Positions 34,897 through 45,631 of a stretch of DNA of 64,000 bases are shown one piece after another. The number at the start of each line of letters is the position of its first letter. Positions within the stretch are counted from its first letter, which is position 1. The notes under the pieces are model-generated. The model searched no databases. It saw only the letters and a program-made list of their open reading frames with translations, and was not told the DNA's origin. Position numbers and translations under genes: made by a program. The DNA comes from Pseudorhodoplanes sinuspersici (GTDB lineage Bacteria > Pseudomonadota > Alphaproteobacteria > Rhizobiales > Xanthobacteraceae): contig NZ_CP021112.1 of NCBI RefSeq assembly GCF_002119765.1, positions 4,148,501 through 4,212,500 of the forward strand, written 5' to 3'.

Positions 34897-36027
34897 TCAA
34901 GACACCACGATGCTGAGCCGCTTCGCCGCGCGGGTGATACCGGTATAGAGCCAGCGTTCGCGACTGTCAGGGAAGGCGAAGCTTTCGTCGAACAAAACGA
35001 CATCGTCCCATTGTGAGCCTTGCGACTTGTGCACGGTGAGCACATAGCCGTAATCGAATTCGTCGTATTTCTTGCGCTGGGGCCAGTCGAAATCTTCGAT
35101 GCCGCCCAAGAAACACTCGCGGCGCACGGAGACTTTCACCGCTTTCACGCCAAGCGCGGCGCCTGACACGTCGGCTTCGGGTGTTATACGCATGGTGATG
35201 ACGCTGCCGGATTTGCCGGCGGCGCGTTCCTTCACCACCCACAATCCGCCATTGAACAGCGCCTTGCGGCGGTTGTTGCGCAGACACACGAGCTTGTCGC
35301 CCGCCACCGGCAGACCTTCCTCGCGGCCAAGCCGTTCACGCAGCCGCGTGTTGTAAGCTCTGCGCGTGTTGTTGCGGCCGACCAGGATCTGGTCGGTCTC
35401 AAGCACGCGGTCGGGATCGAAATCGCTGCGCAACACGACTTCGGTGTCGCCATAGCGGCCGGGTTCGAGCCGTCTGCCTTCGCGCACCATCATGGAGAGG
35501 CGAACGATCGGATCATCCTGCGCCTGGCGATGCACTTCGGTCAGCATCGCGTCGGGCTCTGCCTCGGTGAAGAAGCCGCCGCCCTGGATCGGCGGAAGCT
35601 GCGCAGGATCGCCCAGCACCAGCACCGGAATGCCGAACGACATCAGGTCGCGGCCGAGTTCGGCATCGACCATCGAGCATTCGTCGATGACGATCAGCGC
35701 CGCCTTGGAGGCGGGGGCGTCGTCCCAGAGTTCGAAGCTCGGCGTTTCCGCGCTGCTTTCCCGGGTCTTGTAGATCAGCGAATGAATGGTCGAGGCGCCG
35801 TAGCAGCCCTTGGAGCGCATCACCAGCGCCGCCTTGCCGGTGAAGGCCGCGAACGAGACCTTGCCATCGACGCTTTCGGCGAGATGCCGGGCGAGGGTGG
35901 TCTTGCCGGTGCCGGCAAAGCCGAACAGCCGGAAAATCTGCGGGGTGTTGCCGGTGCCGGGCTTGGCTTTCAGCCAGGCCGACACGGCGCGGAGGGCATC
36001 GTCCTGTTGCGGGGAGAATTCGGGCAT
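34897..36027 (-). CDS. RecD/Dda-like ATP-dependent SF1B DNA helicase
   Basis: 376 residues with the full SF1 helicase set: Walker A GFAGTGKTT (residues 36-44), motif II VIDECSMVD, motif III VLGDPAQLPPI, a UvrD-like C-terminal domain with VLTVHKSQGSQWDDVVLFDE and motif VI WLYTGITRAAKRL. It is much shorter than RecD or RecD2, resembling phage T4 Dda-type helicases. There are no RecB or RecC genes here. A role in DNA repair or replication fork processing is likely. Confidence 0.88.
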   Translation of the reverse strand: MPEFSPQQDDALRAVSAWLKAKPGTGNTPQIFRLFGFAGTGKTTLARHLAESVDGKVSFAAFTGKAALVMRSKGCYGASTIHSLIYKTRESSAETPSFELWDDAPASKAALIVIDECSMVDAELGRDLMSFGIPVLVLGDPAQLPPIQGGGFFTEAEPDAMLTEVHRQAQDDPIVRLSMMVREGRRLEPGRYGDTEVVLRSDFDPDRVLETDQILVGRNNTRRAYNTRLRERLGREEGLPVAGDKLVCLRNNRRKALFNGGLWVVKERAAGKSGSVITMRITPEADVSGAALGVKAVKVSVRRECFLGGIEDFDWPQRKKYDEFDYGYVLTVHKSQGSQWDDVVLFDESFAFPDSRERWLYTGITRAAKRLSIVVS

Positions 36028-36088
36028 GGGGCGGTGTGTAGAGCGATTTGGGGCGCGATGTAACCCTGACTCGTGTCAGTCCCAAACT

Positions 36089-36252
36089 CCGCTCATTCCC
36101 GCGAAGGCGGGAATCCAGTCTTGTGACTCTGGGGTCCCCGCCGGAGCCGTCATCGAGCGCGCGACGGTCTCGGGCTTGCCCGAGATCGGCAAATGAATAT
36201 GACCTAAGTCAGCAACAGCCGACTTAGGTGCGCGACCCGTTGGCGGGGACGA
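36089..36252. repeat. Two repeat families side by side, including composite copy B
   Basis: 36089-36118 is a full arm of the CCGCTCATTCCCGCGAAGGC family. From 36134 to 36252 lies copy B of the composite palindromic element, nearly identical to copy A at 33846 over about 117 bases, including CTCGGGC/GCCCGAG and CCTAAGTC...GACTTAGG stems. A few base changes occur inside the stems. The region has no gene. Confidence 0.85.
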
Positions 36253-36260
36253 GCGGAAAC

Positions 36261-36295
36261 AAAAAAGCCCGCTCGGAAACCAAGCGGGCTTTTTT
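36261..36295. terminator. Bidirectional Rho-independent terminator after livK
   Basis: AAAAAAGCCCGCT and AGCGGGCTTTTTT form a perfect 13-bp stem including A and T tracts, separated by a 9-base loop. It sits 15 bases beyond the livK stop, and its symmetrical A/T tracts allow termination from either side. Confidence 0.92.
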
Positions 36296-36310
36296 GCGCG
36301 AGGGCGAAAA

Positions 36311-37456
36311 TCAATCCTCGAAATAGCTGAGCTTGCCGTCCGGGCCCTTCTTCCAGGTGTAGAGCACGTAGCGGTCTTTCTTCTTGCCATCGACGATGTA
36401 GCCGTCATTCGACACGTCGCCGTTCTTGTCGAAGGCGATGTCGCCGAGCACGGTCTTGAACGGCTTTCCGGCCCGCAGAACGTCGGCCACCTTCTTCGGA
36501 TCAAGCGACTTGGCCTGTTCGGCCGCGGCCTTGATGAGCTGCAGCGCCGCATAGCTGTAGAGCGTGTAGGCGTGCGGCTCGAAGCCCTTCTTGCGGAACA
36601 CCTCGACGATTTCCTTGTTGGCCGGATTGGTACGCGGATCGGGCGAGAAGGTCATCAGCGTACCTTCGGCGCCGGGGCCGGCAATGGAGGCGAACTCGTC
36701 ATCGGTGATGCCGTCGCCGCCCATCAGCGGTGCCTTCACGCCCTGGTCGCGCATCTGGCGCACGATCAGGCCGCCGGTATCGTGCAGGCCGCCCCAATAG
36801 AGCAGGTCGATATTGGCGGCCTTCAGTTTGGAGACGAGCGCGGTGAAGTCCTTGTCGTCGCGGTTGACGCCTTCATAGAGGACTTCCTTCACGCCGCCCT
36901 TGTTCATGGCCTTGCGCGTTTCGTCGGCGAGGCCCTGACCATAGGTGGTCTTGTCATGCACGACGGCGACGCGCTTGCCCTTGAACTTCTCCGCGATGAG
37001 GTTGCCGGCAACGCCGCCCTGCTGATCGTCGCGGCCGCAGACGCGAAATACGTTCCACATCTTGCGATCGGTGATCCGCGGATTGGTCGCGGCCGGCGTG
37101 ATCGAAAGGATGCCGTTTTCCTGATAGACCTCGGAGGCCGGCATGGTGACGCCGGAATTGAAGTGGCCGACCACGAACTTCACGCCATCCGCTGCGAATT
37201 TGTTGGCGACCGAGACGCCTTCCTTCGGGTCGCCGCGATCGTCGCCGACGAAGAGCTGAATCTTCTGGCCGTTGATGCCGCCGGCGGCATTGATGTCGGC
37301 CACCGCCTGTTCGACGCCGTTTTTCAGTTGCAGGCCGAAGGCGGCGCTGCCGCCGGTGATCGGGCCGGCGACGCCGATCTTGATTTGCGCCGTCGCAGAA
37401 CTCGTCGCGGCTACGGCAAAGCCGAGCGCAAGGCCGAGTACGATTGTCCGTTTCAT
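36311..37456 (-). CDS. livK: Branched-chain amino acid ABC transporter substrate-binding protein
   Basis: 381 residues with a signal peptide (cleavage near TAQ) and a type I periplasmic binding fold: IKIGVAGPITGGSAAFGLQLKNG at the N-terminus, HFNSGVTMPASEVYQENG and AVVHDKTTYGQGLADETRKAM as the two lobes' contact segments. It captures leucine, isoleucine, valine or related ligands for the Liv transporter encoded upstream on the same strand. It is last in the cluster and followed by a strong terminator. True ligand cannot be told from sequence; rhizobial LivK-like proteins have varied specificity. Confidence 0.9.
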   Translation of the reverse strand: MKRTIVLGLALGFAVAATSSATAQIKIGVAGPITGGSAAFGLQLKNGVEQAVADINAAGGINGQKIQLFVGDDRGDPKEGVSVANKFAADGVKFVVGHFNSGVTMPASEVYQENGILSITPAATNPRITDRKMWNVFRVCGRDDQQGGVAGNLIAEKFKGKRVAVVHDKTTYGQGLADETRKAMNKGGVKEVLYEGVNRDDKDFTALVSKLKAANIDLLYWGGLHDTGGLIVRQMRDQGVKAPLMGGDGITDDEFASIAGPGAEGTLMTFSPDPRTNPANKEIVEVFRKKGFEPHAYTLYSYAALQLIKAAAEQAKSLDPKKVADVLRAGKPFKTVLGDIAFDKNGDVSNDGYIVDGKKKDRYVLYTWKKGPDGKLSYFED

Positions 37457-37558
37457 TCAAAACTCCCCTCGAATGCGTGGCGGGCTGGTTCCGCCGCAAG
37501 GATGCTGGTTGGACGGTATTCGCCTTACGTCGATTCTAGCGCCAAACCGGGAAAAAGG

Positions 37559-37981
37559 TCAGCCGGATTTGGATGCTGCGGCGTTTCGCGCAACTCTTTT
37601 TGCCGCCCAATTCAGGAGGCCGGCCCGCCGGTAGATCCAGCCATATTGTTCCGCCATCTGACCGGCTCTGGTCATGCGGTAACCCCACAGACCAAACAAC
37701 AGGCAGAACAGGGTATCGACCGCGTAATAATACGGTGCCAGCAGCGTGCCGCCGAACAGGGCGAAGTGGAAGAAGCGGACCGCGCCGCCAAGCGCGAGAG
37801 CCGCCAGAAACACCTGCCATGACGGCCGCCAGGTGCCGGCAATGGCCCGGCCGGACAGAAAGGCGGCGCCGCCCCCGAGAAAGATCGTGACCAGCAGGAA
37901 GACGAAGAAGGAATCCTCTTCATAAAAGAGCGAGGCGATGACGCGCAGAAAAATAAAGACGGGGACCAATACCAGATCCAT
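37559..37981 (-). CDS. Small membrane protein in liv operon (DUF6867-like)
   Basis: 140 residues with three to four hydrophobic helices and a basic C-terminus. Its start codon abuts the livF stop (TAG-ATG) so it is translationally linked to the transporter genes. Proteins of this size at this position, between livF and livK, recur in Bradyrhizobium-type genomes and are, as I recall, listed as DUF6867. The role is unknown; assembly or regulation of the Liv permease is an inference from position. Confidence 0.7.
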   Translation of the reverse strand: MDLVLVPVFIFLRVIASLFYEEDSFFVFLLVTIFLGGGAAFLSGRAIAGTWRPSWQVFLAALALGGAVRFFHFALFGGTLLAPYYYAVDTLFCLLFGLWGYRMTRAGQMAEQYGWIYRRAGLLNWAAKRVARNAAASKSG

Positions 37982-38734
<753 letters not shown>

Positions 38735-38760
38735 GATGCACTCCGCAAGTCAAATATAAC

Positions 38761-38850
38761 CCGCTCGTCCCCGCGAAAGCGGGGACCCAGAGCCGCACCG
38801 CAAAATGTATCTGCCGAAGACTGGGTCCCCGCTTTCGCGGGGGCGAACGG
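38761..38850. repeat. Palindromic repeat between livG and livF
   Basis: Arms of 30 bases at 38761-38790 and 38821-38850 are near-perfect reverse complements, starting CCGCTCGTCCCCGCGAAAGC, with a 30-base spacer. It belongs to the same family as the elements at 32467 and 46855. Its place within an operon means it is transcribed and could form a large RNA hairpin. Confidence 0.88.
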
Positions 38851-38873
38851 AGTGTGGAGCGAGGCCCGGTGAT

Positions 38874-39779
38874 TCACAGCCCGACCTCCGATGCGACGGC
38901 TTCCACCTCTTCCTGTTCGACGCCGAGATAGGCGGCGATGACGTTCGGATCGTTCTTGACCTGATCGCGGGTGCCGTCGGAGATCTTCTCGCCGTAATCC
39001 AGCACGACGACGTGATCGGAAATCTGCATGACCACTGACATGTCGTGCTCGATCAGGAGGATCGAGGTCCGGTGCCGGTCGCGGATCTGGATCAGCAACT
39101 CGGACAGTTCTGCGCTTTCGCGTGGATTGAGACCCGCCGCCGGTTCGTCAAGGCACAGCAGCACCGGATCGGTGCACATGGCGCGCGCGATTTCGAGCCG
39201 GCGCTGATCGCCATAGGGAAGATCGCCCGCCGGATCGTCGGCGCGATCGATAAGATTGATGGTCTCGAGCCATTGCACGGCCTTGTCGATGGCGATGGCC
39301 TCGGCATTGCGGAATGGCGCCAACCCGAAGATGCCGAAGATGGAAAAGCCCGAGGCCCGCATCAGCGGCTTGTGCTGGGCGACCAGAAGATTTTCCAGCA
39401 CCGTCATGCCGCGGAACAGACGGATATTCTGAAACGTGCGTGCGACCCGCGCATATTTGGCGACGTCGTGGTCGGCCATGCGTTCCAGCAGAAACAACGA
39501 ACCGTTGCGGCCGGTGTCGCTTTGCTTCGGGCTGGCCGTCAATTCTTCGAGACGATCCCAAGCGGCAGGCTCGCCGCATTGCAGCGCGATGCGGCCTTCG
39601 GTCGGCTTGTAGAAACCGGTGATGCAGTTGAACACGGTGGTCTTGCCGGCGCCGTTCGGGCCGATCAGCGCGGTGATGTCGCCGTGCTTGGCCGTGAAGG
39701 ACAGGTCGTGCACCGCGATGAGCCCACCGAACCGCATGGTGAGATGCTCGACGCGGAGGATATCGTCGGAAGCGCTCAT
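38874..39779 (-). CDS. livG: Branched-chain amino acid ABC transporter ATP-binding protein LivG
   Basis: 301 residues. Walker [10 protein letters not shown], Walker [17 protein letters not shown], and the LivG-typical [22 protein letters not shown]. The signature loop is [16 protein letters not shown], as usual for LivG. An insert of about 40 residues after Walker A ([20 protein letters not shown]...) makes it longer than E. coli LivG (255). It overlaps livM by 4 bases, so translation is coupled. Confidence 0.93.
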   Translation of the reverse strand: MSASDDILRVEHLTMRFGGLIAVHDLSFTAKHGDITALIGPNGAGKTTVFNCITGFYKPTEGRIALQCGEPAAWDRLEELTASPKQSDTGRNGSLFLLERMADHDVAKYARVARTFQNIRLFRGMTVLENLLVAQHKPLMRASGFSIFGIFGLAPFRNAEAIAIDKAVQWLETINLIDRADDPAGDLPYGDQRRLEIARAMCTDPVLLCLDEPAAGLNPRESAELSELLIQIRDRHRTSILLIEHDMSVVMQISDHVVVLDYGEKISDGTRDQVKNDPNVIAAYLGVEQEEVEAVASEVGL

Positions 39780-41152
39780 CCACGGCCTTCCTTGACGAAC
39801 TTGGCGGCGATGGTCTTGCGCTCATGCAGGAAGGCGGTGGGATCACGCGTCGAGATCAGGCCGCGCGGCTTCCAGATCATGATCAGCACCATCGCCGCGC
39901 CGAACAGCAGCATGCGGTATTGCGTCGGATCGAACTGACTGCCGAAAATGGTTTTCAGGAAGTCGAGCTCGCGCAGATATTCGGTGCCGCCAATCATCAG
40001 GATCGCGGCGATGGCGACGCCGAAGGCGCTGCCCATGCCGCCGAGCACGACGATGGCGACGATCATCGCCGATTCCATGAAGGTGAAGGATTCCGGCGAG
40101 ATGAAGCCCTGGCGCGCGGCGAAAAAGGAGCCGGCAAAGCCGCCGAACATCGCGCCGATGGCAAAGGCCGAGAGCTTGGTGTTGGTGGTGTTGATGCCGA
40201 GCGCGCGGCAGGCGATCTCGTCTTCGCGCAAGGCCTCCCAGGCGCGGCCGATCGGCAGACGGCGCAGCCGCATGGTGACGAAGGCCGTCAGCAGCGCGAG
40301 GCACAGGATCAGGTAATAGAGAAAGATGGTGCGATAGAGCGGCGAGAATTCAAGGCCGAACACCGCGGCGAAGCCATCGTCATCGGCGTTGAACGGAATG
40401 CCGAAAAAGCTCGGCCGCGGAATGCCGCTGATGCCGGCATAGCCGTTGGTGAGATCGACCCAGTTGATCAGCACAAGGCGGATGATCTCGCCGAAGGCCA
40501 GGGTAACGATGGCGAGATAGTCGCCGCGCAGGCGCAGCACCGGAAAGCCGAGCAGGATGCCCCAGAAGGCGGCGAGAATGCCGGCGAGCGGCAGCAGAAT
40601 CCAGAACGAAAAACCGAAATTCTGCGACAGCAGCGCATAGGAATAGGCGCCGACCGCATAGAAGGCGACGTAGCCGAGATCGAGCAGGCCAGCGAGGCCG
40701 ACGACAATGTTCAGGCCCCATCCCAGCATGATGTAGATCAGGATCTGGATGCCGAAATTGTCGATCCACTTCACCGAACCCTGCCAGCCGGCAAGCTGAA
40801 TCGCGACGACCGGATAAAGAAACGCAAAGCCAAGCGCGAATGGCATAGCGAATTTTGCGATCGCTGCGCGCCGGTGAGCGGCCTTGAGGCTTGTGCTCTC
40901 CGGTTTTGCGGCGGCTCGCCTTTGCGCCAGCGGCCGGATGACGAACGAGACGATCAGGCTGATGACGACAACGCCCAGCACCATCGCCGCCAGCAGGTAA
41001 GGCCGTTCCTGCAGGATCAATTCGTTGCGGATGTTGACGGTGGTCTGCAGGCCGATCAGCGGCAGCAGCAGGCCGAAGGTCACAAGACCTGCCAGGAGGG
41101 CGTCTCTCAATCCGCGCAGCACATCGATGCGCGGCTGTACCTTCTCCACCAT
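39776..41152 (-). CDS. livM: Branched-chain amino acid ABC transporter permease LivM
   Basis: 458 residues. The N-terminal 110 residues hold two to three extra helices (like the DUF3382 region of LivM), followed by the BPD_transp_2 permease domain with [32 protein letters not shown] and the coupling segment [29 protein letters not shown] that contacts the ATPases. It forms the channel with LivH. It starts one base after the livH stop and overlaps livG by 4 bases. Confidence 0.94.
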   Translation of the reverse strand: MVEKVQPRIDVLRGLRDALLAGLVTFGLLLPLIGLQTTVNIRNELILQERPYLLAAMVLGVVVISLIVSFVIRPLAQRRAAAKPESTSLKAAHRRAAIAKFAMPFALGFAFLYPVVAIQLAGWQGSVKWIDNFGIQILIYIMLGWGLNIVVGLAGLLDLGYVAFYAVGAYSYALLSQNFGFSFWILLPLAGILAAFWGILLGFPVLRLRGDYLAIVTLAFGEIIRLVLINWVDLTNGYAGISGIPRPSFFGIPFNADDDGFAAVFGLEFSPLYRTIFLYYLILCLALLTAFVTMRLRRLPIGRAWEALREDEIACRALGINTTNTKLSAFAIGAMFGGFAGSFFAARQGFISPESFTFMESAMIVAIVVLGGMGSAFGVAIAAILMIGGTEYLRELDFLKTIFGSQFDPTQYRMLLFGAAMVLIMIWKPRGLISTRDPTAFLHERKTIAAKFVKEGRG

Positions 41153-41153
41153 G

Positions 41154-42074
<921 letters not shown>

Positions 42075-42407
42075 TCGACGTGCCTTTCCCCAAAGTCCCG
42101 TAGCCCGGCTCGTCGAACGGACGCCGAAACGACATCCGATGACCCATGTTTCATAGCAGCGGCACCCCGGCGCAGCAACGCAGCGCTGGCTGAAACGATA
42201 TTCCGATCAAATACCTGTGGACGTCGAATGCCCCCTGCGGGATCCCGCCGCTCAACCAACCGGACGCTGAAATTTTGCGCAGTCTTTAGGCGAAGGCGAG
42301 TGGTCTTCTGCTGAAAAAAGGCCAAGACCGCCGATGACCCTCCAGGAACGCCGAGGCTGCGCCGCGCGTTGTGAGTGCTGGGCAGGGGCCCTTCAAGGAG
42401 CCTAAAC
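42075..42407. other. Intergenic region upstream of livH and the small Gln/Gly/His gene
   Basis: About 330 bases between divergent genes. I see no additional gene, no strong palindrome and no clear sigma-70 boxes. It must carry the liv operon promoter leftward and the promoter of the small gene rightward; AAGGAG precedes the latter. Confidence 0.4.
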
Positions 42408-42572
42408 ATGGGTAAGCAACAGCAGCAGAATAACCCAAACCAGGGTGGCCAGCACGGAGGCCAGCAGCAGAAACCTGGTCAGCAGACCCAGCAGCCCGGC
42501 CAAGGCGGCCAGCATGGCGGTCAACATGGTGGACAACAGAAGCCAGGGCAGCATGGCGGCCAGAGCCGTTAG
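42408..42572 (+). CDS. Small Gln/Gly/His/Pro-rich low-complexity protein
   Basis: 54 residues from ATG 42408, with AAGGAG eight bases upstream. Nearly the whole sequence is made of Q, G, H, P, K and N in repeats such as GGQHGGQQ and KPGQ, with no hydrophobic core, so it should be disordered and highly soluble, resembling hydrophilin- or stress-type proteins in composition. The good ribosome binding site, its independent position and a terminator 50 bases later argue for a real gene. His residues might bind metal. No family is recognised. Confidence 0.65.
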   Translation: MGKQQQQNNPNQGGQHGGQQQKPGQQTQQPGQGGQHGGQHGGQQKPGQHGGQSR

Positions 42573-42622
42573 GACGGCATCGCGGCAAGCTTCTGCTGAA
42601 TAAGGCTGAGCTTGGACCATGG

Positions 42623-42657
42623 AAGCCCCGCCATTTCGCCGGCGGGGTTTTCATTTT
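42623..42657 (+). terminator. Rho-independent terminator after the small gene
   Basis: CCCCGCC (42626-42632) and GGCGGGG (42641-42647) form a 7-bp stem, extended by A-T pairs, with an 8-base loop, then TTTTCATTTT. A typical intrinsic terminator placed 50 bases after the small Gln/Gly/His gene. Confidence 0.85.
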
Positions 42658-42724
42658 GGGCGCGATCGTGGTTCCAGTATCCTAGCCGTGTCGGCGAACG
42701 CGTTATTTCTGATCCTTCAAAGGC

Positions 42725-42771
42725 AATGATGTTTCCGAAACCGCTTCACACGTTTCGGCATCCTGTTCTAG
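42725..42771. repeat. Decayed copy of the AGAGCATGATG-type repeat
   Basis: This stretch aligns with 31577-31624: ATGATGTTTCCGAAACCGCT corresponds to the intact copy with small deletions, and TTTCGGCATCCTGTTCTA to its right end. The arms no longer pair perfectly. It lies just before the AraC gene. Confidence 0.75.
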
Positions 42772-42780
42772 TCTGCCCGA

Positions 42781-43668
42781 ATGACGGCCGGACTTCCCTT
42801 ATTCCATCTCTATGGCGATCCGCCCGACGAACAGGCGTTCGACTTCATCCATGTCGAAACCATCGCCTCGCGTTCATCGATCAACGATTGGCTGATCCGC
42901 GTGCATCGGCATCGCAACCTGTTCCAGATTCTGGTCATCGAACGCGGCGGCGGCGAGATGACCTGCGAAGCGTCGATCAAGCCTTTTACCGCGCCGTGTA
43001 TCATCGTCGTCGCGCCGAGCATGGCGCATGGCTTTCGCTTCCATGCCGACGTGACCGACGGCTGGGTGATGAGCTTCAGCGACGATGTTGCGCTGATCCT
43101 AGGAGAGCGGTCCGGCGAAGCGATCGCGCAATTGAATGCGATGGCGGCGGAGCCGGTCATGGCATTCGACCCGGCGCGGGATGGCGGAAGGCTGGTGCAG
43201 CTCTGCAAGGATCTGCATCAGGAAACGTTCCTGGCGCGCGACGGCTACAAGCTGGCGATGCGCGCTTTGCTGGCGCTGATTGCGATCGAAATTGCGCGGC
43301 AATCGGCGAGCCGGGCACGGAGCGGCGCCATGACCCTGATGCCCGCCGATGCGACGGTGGAAGCGCTGAAGCGGCTGGTGGACAAGAATTTCCTGACAGA
43401 GCGGCAGATCGGATTTTACGCCTCGGCCCTGGCGATGACGTCCGATCGGTTGAATGACCATGTGAAGCGTGCCACCGGCGTCACCGCCGGCCATTTGATC
43501 CGCCAGCGCGTGCTGACGGAGGCAAAGCGGGACCTGGTTTTCACCGGCCGGCCGATCCACGACATCGCCTATGCCCTGGGATTCACCGATCCGTCCCATT
43601 TCGCGCGTTTTTTCCGCAAGCAGACCGGCACCACGCCGCAGGAATTCCGCGCCGCGCAGTTGCGGTGA
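42781..43668 (+). CDS. AraC-family transcriptional regulator (PobR-like)
   Basis: 295 residues. The N-terminal half is a cupin-like sensor domain (RHRNLFQILVIERGGGEMTCEA, CIIVVAPSMAHGFRF); the C-terminal hundred residues hold two helix-turn-helix motifs, ending with RPIHDIAYALGFTDPSHFARFFRKQTGTTPQEFR, the classical AraC signature. The layout resembles PobR, the activator of 4-hydroxybenzoate hydroxylase. Nearby pca genes fit aromatic catabolism, but no pobA is in the window, so its target is uncertain. Confidence 0.85.
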   Translation: MTAGLPLFHLYGDPPDEQAFDFIHVETIASRSSINDWLIRVHRHRNLFQILVIERGGGEMTCEASIKPFTAPCIIVVAPSMAHGFRFHADVTDGWVMSFSDDVALILGERSGEAIAQLNAMAAEPVMAFDPARDGGRLVQLCKDLHQETFLARDGYKLAMRALLALIAIEIARQSASRARSGAMTLMPADATVEALKRLVDKNFLTERQIGFYASALAMTSDRLNDHVKRATGVTAGHLIRQRVLTEAKRDLVFTGRPIHDIAYALGFTDPSHFARFFRKQTGTTPQEFRAAQLR

Positions 43669-43783
43669 TCGGGCCGCGGCGGCCGCGATTAAGGTAAACA
43701 AAAGCTTACCATTGAAGGCGCAATTGGAGACGCGCAGACTCCAGCCCTACGTCCGAAGTAAGGACGGCGGCAGGAGCGAAGCG

Positions 43784-44446
43784 ATGCGGTGGACGCCGAA
43801 AGTCATTCCTATTCTGATTGCGGTGATTGCGCTCGATTTCGCCCTGGTCTTTGGATTCGAGGCCTGGCGCATTCTGTCTTCGCCGACGCTCGGACTTGAG
43901 CGGCTGGGCTTTGCCAACACCGTTTACGCGATCGGCAAATGGGCCGGCTTGCAGACGACGCAGCATCTGCCGCTGGCGGCATTCTTCGGTGTCATGAGTC
44001 TTGCGATCGCGATCATGTGCAGCTGCCATCTGGCAACGCGGATCGGTACATTGCGCGGTCATCGCATCTCGCACGACATGCTCGATGCCGGGTTGATCCT
44101 CATTGTTGTTTCAACACTGGTCGCGGCAACGCCTGCGATGCTGAGCGGAGCAACCGAAATACTGATCCATGAGCGTCTGCCGCTCTGGCTGGTCGGTCTT
44201 GCCGCGACGCTGTCGATGATCGAACGGCTGTACGAGCCCGAATATCAGCACAAGCCCGGCTTCCTCGATCGATGGGTGTCGCGCATTGCGGCTCGCCGAA
44301 ATATCAAGCCGGAGGATTTCGTGTCTCCTGCTATGCGCGAGGGGATATCGGCCCGCTGGGATCGCCTGCGTGACGAGGCTGGTTATGTCGTCAAGCCCGC
44401 ACCGGTGAAGGCATGCGGCCCCGCTTACAGCATTTACGGAAGGTAG
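43784..44446 (+). CDS. Four-helix membrane protein, hypothetical
   Basis: 220 residues from ATG 43784, with AGGAGCGAAGCG directly upstream. Hydrophobic helices are visible at about 5-25, 60-80, 98-118 and 130-150; the rest, after a Tyr/Glu/His-rich link, is a soluble C-terminal domain of about 70 residues with RWVSRIAARRNIKPEDFVSPAMREG. I do not recognise a family. It converges on the flavodoxin-fold gene with a two-base gap, so the stop codons almost touch. Confidence 0.6.
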   Translation: MRWTPKVIPILIAVIALDFALVFGFEAWRILSSPTLGLERLGFANTVYAIGKWAGLQTTQHLPLAAFFGVMSLAIAIMCSCHLATRIGTLRGHRISHDMLDAGLILIVVSTLVAATPAMLSGATEILIHERLPLWLVGLAATLSMIERLYEPEYQHKPGFLDRWVSRIAARRNIKPEDFVSPAMREGISARWDRLRDEAGYVVKPAPVKACGPAYSIYGR

Positions 44447-44448
44447 GG

Positions 44449-45543
44449 TTATTTCGGCCGGACGTCGCGCAGCTTGCGGTCGGGCTCTTTCAACTCGCCG
44501 TTGTGCATCTGCCGCACGCCCTGCATGAGCGCCCGCGCGCAATTGCGCACCTCATCCTGAAACGACGTGTCGCGGTCGAGATCCTCGTGGCTCGTCGCAT
44601 AAGGCTTGTAGTAACCGACATAGCGATCGATCGCGGCAAGATGGCCCGCGGAGATCAATCCGATGTCCTCCAGCCAGTCGCACAGGATGCGCCGCAGATT
44701 TTCCGCGCCGCTGGCATCGCCATGGACAACGACGGAAAACACGCGGCCGGCCAGATGGCGCGGATAATCCCAACCCTTGAGTTCGATCTCTTTTGCCAGC
44801 GCCGGGTCCTTGCCTTGTGTCGTGGTCGGATCGGGATTGCCACCGTCGGCGCAGACCAGCCGGTCGATCATCAGCTTGAGGCTGGACGGCGCCTGATACC
44901 AGTTCACCGGACACAGGATCATGATGCCGTGCGCGGCCACCCATTTGGGATAGATCTCCGCCATCCAGTCGCCGGTCTGCCCCATCGCGTGATTGGGATA
45001 ACAGGAGCACGGCCAGTGGCAGAGCGGCATCGCCGTCGAGACGCAGGATTTGCACGGATAGATGACGCGCCCGTATTCCGAGGCGAGGCGCGACAGATCG
45101 AGCAACTCGGTTTCATATCCGCCCCCATCGTCGATGACGGATTTAGCAATCTCCGCCAGGCGATATGTCTTTGACATCTCGCCGGGACAGGTCTGATTGC
45201 TGCGCGAGGAGCCGTTGACGATCAGGATGCGCGAGGGAGACGCCTTGTCTTTCTGCCATGCTTCGGCAGCCTCCACGGCGCGGCTCGCATCGCGCCATTC
45301 GTCGGACAATTGATAGGCGGGATCGGCATAGCCTTCGCCGGCGGGATGCGTGCGCGGCGCCTTGTGATAGTCGTCATAGCTGACCCAGGCAGCGTCGGCG
45401 ATCTTCGCAAGCTCGGGCGCCAGCGGCTCGAAGATCGGATCGTAAAATCTTGCCTTGAACCGCCGGTCGAACTCCTCGCGCGTCAACTGGACGCTCGGCA
45501 TTCCTTTTCGGACATCGATCTTGTGGATATCGGGTTTGGGCAT
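44449..45543 (-). CDS. NADPH-dependent FMN reductase/flavodoxin-fold protein with long N-terminal extension
   Basis: 364 residues. From about residue 104 a flavodoxin-like domain begins (RILIVNGSSRSNQTCPGEMSKT, where GSSRS binds FMN phosphate), then IYPCKSCVSTAMPLCHWPCSCYP, a cluster of six Cys, and HGIMILCPVNWYQAPSSLKLMIDRL. The first 100 residues are unusual for the family (KFMN-type reductases are about 190 residues) and contain Asp/Trp/Tyr-rich motifs. The Cys-rich loop suggests a metal or redox role beyond simple FMN reduction. It lies downstream of pcaC on the same strand with a 90-base gap. Confidence 0.75.
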   Translation of the reverse strand: MPKPDIHKIDVRKGMPSVQLTREEFDRRFKARFYDPIFEPLAPELAKIADAAWVSYDDYHKAPRTHPAGEGYADPAYQLSDEWRDASRAVEAAEAWQKDKASPSRILIVNGSSRSNQTCPGEMSKTYRLAEIAKSVIDDGGGYETELLDLSRLASEYGRVIYPCKSCVSTAMPLCHWPCSCYPNHAMGQTGDWMAEIYPKWVAAHGIMILCPVNWYQAPSSLKLMIDRLVCADGGNPDPTTTQGKDPALAKEIELKGWDYPRHLAGRVFSVVVHGDASGAENLRRILCDWLEDIGLISAGHLAAIDRYVGYYKPYATSHEDLDRDTSFQDEVRNCARALMQGVRQMHNGELKEPDRKLRDVRPK

Positions 45544-45631
45544 GACGCGCTCACTGAAAACACAGCGCGCAAAAAGAGCGCGCGCCAGCTGAGCTAACGC
45601 GCGTCATGCTTTTCGGTTCAGGGCAGGGTGC

